From Thiotrichaceae bacterium (GTDB lineage: Bacteria > Pseudomonadota > Gammaproteobacteria > Thiotrichales > Thiotrichaceae), in contig WGBH01000446.1 of assembly GCA_015494435.1 (NCBI GenBank), positions 1 to 10,669 of the forward strand: DNA of 10,669 nucleotides, written 5' to 3'. Below, one piece after another: positions 6,621 through 10,669 of the stretch (its first letter is position 1; each line of letters starts with the position of its first letter). The notes beneath the pieces were generated by a model, which worked only from the letters and a program-made list of their open reading frames with translations, was not told the DNA's origin and made no database searches. The position numbers and the translations under genes were made by a program.

Positions 6621-6700
6621 TATTCTGAATTTGTAGTCATCTTACGGATTCAAGATCATCTTTCCGATTAAAATTAAAAACTTATAAAAAGGAAGTCGTT

Positions 6701-7393
6701 ATGAAAGGAACTCATACCTATATTGTTGGAATACTCTTATGTCTTGGATTGAGCAATATTACTGTTGCAGAAACTCTTTACAAGGTCAAAAATATTGCAC
6801 AAGGCAGTAGTTTACCACTTAAAAAATATCCCTCAAAAAAAAGTCAGACAGTGGTTGCTTTACCGCATAATGCTTCATGGCTGTTAAGAAGAGATAAAGG
6901 ACGTAAAGTGGTTGATAAAGTCGTTTGGCGTAAGGTGCAATGGAATAAACACCAAGGTTGGGTGAGTATGTATTACTTGGCCATTGATCCCATTGCTAGC
7001 CAACAGCTAAAGGAACGAAAAGCTTGTTTAAAGGATAAAAAAGTTACAAAGAAACTGTGCTGTGGTTATCGTTTTGCAGATCGTCGGCGACCTTATCAGC
7101 ACATTCCAATTTTGAAAGTAAAAGATATTGCAGTTGGCAAATCATTGATTTTACATTCAAATCCTTGGGGAGGAAAAAAACTAGTCGCTCTTCCACATGA
7201 TGCCACTTGGATTGCGGATTTAGGGCAACGTAAAAAGCGTTTAGATGGGACTGTTTGGGCGCATGTTCGTTGGAGTGGCAAAACAGGTTGGTTGAATATG
7301 GCAAAACTGAGTAATGACCTTGAAATGACCCGTATAGGGGATTGGAAACGTAAGTTTTGTGCACTTCCGCAATTAATAAATGATGGATTTTGA
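6701..7393 (+). CDS. exported protein with two bacterial SH3 domains
   Basis: This 230-residue protein has a signal peptide (about 1-23, cleavage likely after ITVA) and is probably periplasmic. Two bacterial SH3-like repeats follow: about 27-95 (YKVKNIAQGSSLPL ... VVALPHNASWLL ... VVWRKVQW ... QGWVSMYYL) and about 138-205 (LKVKDIAVGKSLIL ... LVALPHDATWIA ... TVWAHVRWSGKTGWLNM). They clearly align with each other. The linker holds a Cys-Cys pair (120-121). Such domains often bind peptidoglycan or partner proteins, but no enzyme domain is attached. AAGGAAG at 6689-6695, five bases before the ATG, is a strong ribosome-binding site. Its end overlaps the cobH start by 14 bases, so the two genes are co-transcribed. 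A direct link to corrin synthesis is not known. Confidence 0.82.
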   Translation: MKGTHTYIVGILLCLGLSNITVAETLYKVKNIAQGSSLPLKKYPSKKSQTVVALPHNASWLLRRDKGRKVVDKVVWRKVQWNKHQGWVSMYYLAIDPIASQQLKERKACLKDKKVTKKLCCGYRFADRRRPYQHIPILKVKDIAVGKSLILHSNPWGGKKLVALPHDATWIADLGQRKKRLDGTVWAHVRWSGKTGWLNMAKLSNDLEMTRIGDWKRKFCALPQLINDGF

Positions 7394-8021
7394 ACGCAAT
7401 CCTGAGCGTATTCAGCAACGATCTTTTGATATTGTACGCCAACAGGTGCAAATGGATCACCTCAATGAGATAGAGCAACAAATTGCGGTGCGAATGATTT
7501 ATGCTTGTGGTGATCCTTCCATTATTGATGATTTACGCTTTAGTAAAGGTGCAATAAAAGCAGCTTTAAAAGCATTACAGGCACAGACTCCGCTTTTATG
7601 CGATGTTAATTTAGTCATTGCAGCTTTGAATAAAAAGCGATTAGCCCATCCGCCTTTGTGTTTTATTAATCAACAAGAAGTGATTATTGAGGCAAAACAG
7701 AAAAATTACACACGCAGTATGATCGCTGTGGATTATTGGCAACCCCATATTAAGCAGAGTATTGTCTTAATAGGGAATGCACCCACGGCTCTGTTTCGTT
7801 TAATGGAATTGCTTCAACAAAAGAAAATGGATCAACCTGCCTTGATTATTGCAGTTCCTGTGGGTTATACAGGAGCGGCAGAATCAAAACAGTATCTTTG
7901 GGAGCATTATCAACGCTTAGGAGTAGAATGCATTGTTCTATTAGGTACACGTGGAAGTAGTGTATTAGCTGCTACTGCAATGAATGCTTTATTAAGCCAT
8001 TATCATAGGGTTATGTTTTGA
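7380..8021 (+). CDS. cobH: precorrin-8X methylmutase (CobH/CbiC)
   Basis: This is the cytosolic cobalamin-synthesis enzyme that shifts the C-11 methyl group of precorrin-8X to C-12, giving hydrogenobyrinate. At 213 residues it matches CobH. Conserved blocks are ERNPERIQQRSFDIVR (5-20), AVRMIYACGDPSIIDDLRFS (36-55), LLCDVNLV (72-79), NYTRSMIAVDYW (near 110-121), IGNAPTALFRLMELL and the PVGYTGAAESKQ signature. In characterised CobH the block reads RM(V/I)HACG and its His43 is the proposed catalytic residue. Here the equivalent is Tyr41 (TAT at 7500-7502), one base from CAT. The rest is well kept, so it may be active by another route, or impaired. ATG ATG at 7380-7385 leaves two possible starts. 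It overlaps the SH3 gene by 14 bases and cobL by 4. Confidence 0.93.
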   Translation: MMDFERNPERIQQRSFDIVRQQVQMDHLNEIEQQIAVRMIYACGDPSIIDDLRFSKGAIKAALKALQAQTPLLCDVNLVIAALNKKRLAHPPLCFINQQEVIIEAKQKNYTRSMIAVDYWQPHIKQSIVLIGNAPTALFRLMELLQQKKMDQPALIIAVPVGYTGAAESKQYLWEHYQRLGVECIVLLGTRGSSVLAATAMNALLSHYHRVMF

Positions 8022-9271
8022 TTCATGTGGTTGGTCTTGGTTTAGGCAATACAAAAACTTTGGCAATGGATGCGCTTGAAGCAATTAAAACCGCGTCGCT
8101 TATTGTTGGCTCACAACGTCAATTATACTGTGTTAAACACTTATTGAGTCAGACGCAACAACAGCTCAATTATCCGCGTCCTTTTGCCAGTCTTAAGACG
8201 ATGTTATTGGCTTATATCACTGAAAATCCTCAGCATGAAATTTGTCTATTGGCCTCTGGTGATCCACTTTTTTATGGTATTAGTGATTTTTTACTACGGT
8301 ATTTTTCAGTTGATCAGCTTACGTTTTACAGTAATATCTCTTCAATACAAACCGCTTTTTCGCGCATAAAAAAACCGTGGCAAGAGGCTAAAATCATTAG
8401 CCTTCATGGTCGTCCATTAAGCAATTTAATTCCTTGTCTTGCTAATCATCGCCTAATCGCATTATTGACTGATCAATACAGTCATCCTCGAGCCATTGCT
8501 ACTATTTTATGTCAACAAAAATGTAACAATGCAAGCGTATTTATTTGTGAAGCACTCGGAACAAAAGAAGAAAAAACCTCTCTTTTTACTGCCAAGGTAT
8601 TAGCAAAAAGCGCTCAAACCTTTCATCCTCTGCATATCACGATTATTGAGCAAGAAGATAGTGCTTGTGGTTTACCAAGTTTTGCAGGTTTTGATGATGC
8701 CTTATTCATTACTGACAGCAAGGAAGCAGGTAAAGGTATGATTAGCAAGCGAGAAGTTCGCTTGGTTAGTTTGAGTTTATTACAACCAAAAGCAAAGGAT
8801 ATCGCATGGGATATTGGCGCAGGTTGCGGTACGATTGCGGTTGAATGGGCGTATTGGAACCAACAGGGTATTATTTATGCAATCGAATATCATCCAAAAC
8901 GTTTACATTGTTTGAGACAAAATAAACAAAAATTTGCAGTGAATAATTTACATATTATTGCGAATAAAGCACCTGCTGCTTTGCAATCTCTTCCACGTCC
9001 TAATGCCATTTTTATTGGTGGAAGTGCAGGGAAATTAGCCATTATTCTTGATGATTGTTGGGAGAAATTAGCCGATAACGGTCGTATTGTGATTAATTGT
9101 GTTACTGAAAATTGTAAAACAGAGTTACAAAACTGGTTAAAAATGCAGGATATACCCCATAATGCATTGGATTGGACGGAAATAGCAGTCAGTAAAGGCA
9201 CGCAATTAGCGGATCAATTATTAATGCGTCCACGTTTGCCTGTACGTTTACTAAGAATTTCCAAAGATTAA
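8018..9271 (+). CDS. cobL: precorrin-6Y C5,15-methyltransferase (decarboxylating), CbiE-CbiT fusion
   Basis: This SAM-dependent enzyme methylates precorrin-6Y at C-5 and C-15 and removes the C-12 acetate carboxyl, giving precorrin-8X, the substrate of CobH. The N-terminal CbiE tetrapyrrole-methylase domain (about 1-210) has VVGLGLGN (4-11) and LASGDPLFYG (78-87). The CbiT domain (about 235-410) has MISKREVR (241-248), the SAM motif WDIGAGCGTIAVEW (264-277) and IFIGGSAGKL (331-340). The 417-residue length is normal for a full fusion. The best start is TTG at 8018, whose TTGA overlaps the cobH stop, pointing to translational coupling. A GTG at 8027 would cut into the first strand. The stop TAA (9269-9271) overlaps the convergent neighbour's stop. 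No metal-insertion or other cob genes are visible. Confidence 0.95.
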   Translation: MIHVVGLGLGNTKTLAMDALEAIKTASLIVGSQRQLYCVKHLLSQTQQQLNYPRPFASLKTMLLAYITENPQHEICLLASGDPLFYGISDFLLRYFSVDQLTFYSNISSIQTAFSRIKKPWQEAKIISLHGRPLSNLIPCLANHRLIALLTDQYSHPRAIATILCQQKCNNASVFICEALGTKEEKTSLFTAKVLAKSAQTFHPLHITIIEQEDSACGLPSFAGFDDALFITDSKEAGKGMISKREVRLVSLSLLQPKAKDIAWDIGAGCGTIAVEWAYWNQQGIIYAIEYHPKRLHCLRQNKQKFAVNNLHIIANKAPAALQSLPRPNAIFIGGSAGKLAIILDDCWEKLADNGRIVINCVTENCKTELQNWLKMQDIPHNALDWTEIAVSKGTQLADQLLMRPRLPVRLLRISKD

Positions 9272-10596
9272 TTGGGATAAACAGACAATTGCACTGGTGT
9301 TGAACCATAGAGATAAGTAATTTTTAAATTAGCCCCTTGGCGTTGGTTTTTTTTAAGAAATATACCTTTTACAATTTGCTTTTTAATTTTAGAACGATAA
9401 GCAGTCCCAATTAGGATATCTCGTTTTGAATAACCACTAAAATGATTGCGAATCAGTTGATTATTATCATCTTCAACCACTATACCAAAGATAACATCTT
9501 TAAAGCGATTATTGATAACTTGATTGTTTTTTGCATAGTCATAATAATACTTACGACTACCAAATAAGCCATTTTCTTTATACATTAAAGGATCACCGCA
9601 TTTAAAACGTGATAATTGCTTACTTTGCCTTGATGCCAACCACACCCCATAACGCTCATTGATAAAACGGTTATTTTTTATTTTATTAAAATTAGTGTGC
9701 TGAAAACGTGGTAGTTGATTCGGTTCTTTATGTTTTTCAAAACAATTTTTGTAAAGGAAAATAGCGCCTTTTCCATTGTTTTCAAAGGTGTTTCCTACAA
9801 ATATATTATAGGCGGATGAGTCAACCGCAATTGCTTCTCGTTCTGCTGTTGGTAATTTAGGTGTTCTAATGTGTTTTTTATTTTTGTAACTGGTATAACC
9901 ATTTTTATAAAAATAAGAATGTTTAATTAAATTATATTGTGTACCAGAATCAAGATAGATAGCCGAATTGCCCGAAAATTTAATCTGGCTATTAATAAAA
10001 TGAACATGATGCGCATAACGTTGTACATATAACCCATGTTTATGACTATTTTCAATCAGAGTATTGGAAATGATAATATTTTTTGGTGAATTTGCACGCA
10101 ACTGGGATTCGATTAAATTCACTTTCTTTTTTTGTCGCAACATTTGATGTTGTTGTTTGGACATTCGAGAGCGAATCACAATACCATCGAGATAATTTTT
10201 AATATGACAGTTTTTAATTTTCACCCCTGATTTCCAGACTGAAAAAGCCCAATTTCTAGGGGCTGAAGATTCACTGTATGCGACAAATAATGGATTAGGT
10301 TGTTGTTGTTTTAAACCATTTAAATTTGCCCCTTGGCAGTCAAAAATAATATTTTCTTTTTCAATCGAAAAGCTCACTTGTTGATAGGAGCAAGTGCTAG
10401 CAAGTATTGTATTCTTTATTATTTTGATGGTATGCCCTGATTTCCAGTCAGGACACTTTGCCATTTCAGCACGCTTTTTTATAACAGTAGATGTCGAATC
10501 TGAAAGGCTATTTTTAGACTCTACGCTAGTACAAGCGCTAATAAAAAACAGTAGTGTAATAAACAGCACTCTTATAATAAAACCAGTTTTTATCAT
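9268..10596 (-). CDS. lipoprotein with right-handed parallel beta-helix (NosD/PbH1-like)
   Basis: This 442-residue exported protein has a lipoprotein signal ending in the lipobox FISAC (Cys22). Thr follows the cysteine rather than Asp, so outer-membrane sorting is expected. The mature part has repeated beta-helix rungs typical of PbH1/NosD and pectate-lyase-like folds: ENIIFDCQGANLNG, GVKIKNCHIKNYLDGIVI, NIIISNTLIENSHKHGLYV, HVHFINSQIKFSGNSAIYL, YNIFVGNTFENNGKGAIFL, FNKIKNNRFINERYGVWL and NNQVINNRFKDVIFGIVV. The fold is clear but the function is not. Relatives include NosD-like proteins, alginate C5-epimerases and surface polysaccharide-active proteins. The nosR, nosF and nosY partners of nitrous-oxide loci are absent. 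Codon use looks like its neighbours. No strong Shine-Dalgarno sequence is seen. Its stop overlaps the cobL stop on the other strand. Confidence 0.82.
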   Translation of the reverse strand: MIKTGFIIRVLFITLLFFISACTSVESKNSLSDSTSTVIKKRAEMAKCPDWKSGHTIKIIKNTILASTCSYQQVSFSIEKENIIFDCQGANLNGLKQQQPNPLFVAYSESSAPRNWAFSVWKSGVKIKNCHIKNYLDGIVIRSRMSKQQHQMLRQKKKVNLIESQLRANSPKNIIISNTLIENSHKHGLYVQRYAHHVHFINSQIKFSGNSAIYLDSGTQYNLIKHSYFYKNGYTSYKNKKHIRTPKLPTAEREAIAVDSSAYNIFVGNTFENNGKGAIFLYKNCFEKHKEPNQLPRFQHTNFNKIKNNRFINERYGVWLASRQSKQLSRFKCGDPLMYKENGLFGSRKYYYDYAKNNQVINNRFKDVIFGIVVEDDNNQLIRNHFSGYSKRDILIGTAYRSKIKKQIVKGIFLKKNQRQGANLKITYLYGSTPVQLSVYPN

Positions 10597-10601
10597 TATT
10601 A

Positions 10602-10625
10602 TATTCTCAGAAATATTTTCAGAAA
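10602..10625. repeat. 12-base tandem repeat upstream of the lipoprotein gene
   Basis: TATTCTCAGAAA (10602-10613) and TATTTTCAGAAA (10614-10625) are adjacent copies with one difference, just upstream of the lipoprotein start at 10596. They fall where the leader or promoter should be and might be a binding site. Beyond them, to the window end, is a very AT-rich stretch with a run of nine T; I see no promoter I would defend. Confidence 0.75.
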
Positions 10626-10669
10626 CTTACTCAATCATTAGAATTATTTTTTTTTATTTTATTAAACCA

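Larger units (their letters stand above)
6395..6700. other. 306-base intergenic region
   Basis: No convincing gene is present. The stretch holds a dispersed-repeat copy at 6421-6460, an AT-rich centre, a degenerate direct repeat at 6638-6669 and the upstream region of the SH3 gene. I looked for cobalamin riboswitch elements because cob genes follow, and saw none. On the minus strand, 6418-6561 is open for 47 codons with an FFWKFLMWGFKQG-type reading that might be a decayed C-terminus, but it has no start codon and no recognised family. Confidence 0.6.

Noticed and set aside
6395..6700. Possible cobalamin riboswitch ahead of the SH3-cobH-cobL genes
   Set aside because: No GCCACTG-type B12 box or matching folded core is visible, and the stretch is AT-rich and repeat-bearing.
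7044..7481. 145-codon open frame on the minus strand across the SH3/cobH junction
   Set aside because: It lies antisense to two well-supported genes, has no recognisable domain and no ribosome-binding site; treated as a shadow frame.
8890..9201. 103-codon open frame on the minus strand inside cobL
   Set aside because: It is antisense to the conserved CbiT domain and its translation shows no family features.

Overview
The window looks like the chromosome of an AT-rich gammaproteobacterium. The grounds are a XanB2/FkbO-type chorismatase, a canonical MutM, a GlpR-like DeoR regulator and aerobic-style corrin genes (CobH, fused CobL). A sulfur-oxidiser-like Thiotrichales or Beggiatoa-type genome would fit the composition, but that is a guess. 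There are no tRNA or rRNA genes, no CRISPR array and no intact transposase.

Layout. (1) 230-2340, plus strand: a chorismatase, formamidopyrimidine-DNA glycosylase MutM, and a small cysteine-rich YkgJ-type protein, spaced by 25 and 7 bases and probably co-transcribed. (2) 2390-3142, minus strand: a DeoR/GlpR-type repressor facing away from a two-gene flavoprotein operon (3264-5990). The first flavoprotein is GlpA-like with a C-terminal BFD-type [2Fe-2S] domain. The second is a GlpB-like/Pyr_redox protein whose second nucleotide-binding motif is degenerate. The shared 121-base divergent region carries a long inverted repeat, a probable operator. (3) 6083-6394: the head and tail of a polyamine-type ABC solute-binding protein gene. 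Most of its middle is missing, and a GC-rich perfect hairpin that looks like a REP element sits at the junction. (4) 6395-6700: a non-coding stretch with a dispersed-repeat copy. (5) 6701-9271, plus strand: an exported double-SH3 protein, then cobH and cobL, joined by 14- and 4-base overlaps. (6) 9268-10596, minus strand: an outer-membrane-type lipoprotein with a right-handed parallel beta-helix. Its stop codon overlaps the cobL stop in a shared TTAA.

How the genes work together. The DeoR and flavoprotein block looks like a repressor-controlled locus that oxidises an alpha-hydroxy or polyol-phosphate-type substrate. The solute-binding fragment suggests it once had a dedicated importer that has decayed. 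CobH and CobL carry out neighbouring steps of late corrin-ring synthesis (precorrin-6Y to precorrin-8X to hydrogenobyrinate). The other cobalamin genes are not in the window, and no cobalamin riboswitch is visible. The chorismatase makes a hydroxybenzoate or dihydroxy-diene acid from chorismate.

The points most worth a second look are: a histidine-to-tyrosine change at the expected catalytic position of CobH; the REP-like hairpin at the deletion junction of the solute-binding gene; a family of degenerate palindromic repeats lying at the 3' ends of three genes; the flavoprotein pair lacking a third subunit; and the translationally overlapping SH3-cobH-cobL arrangement.
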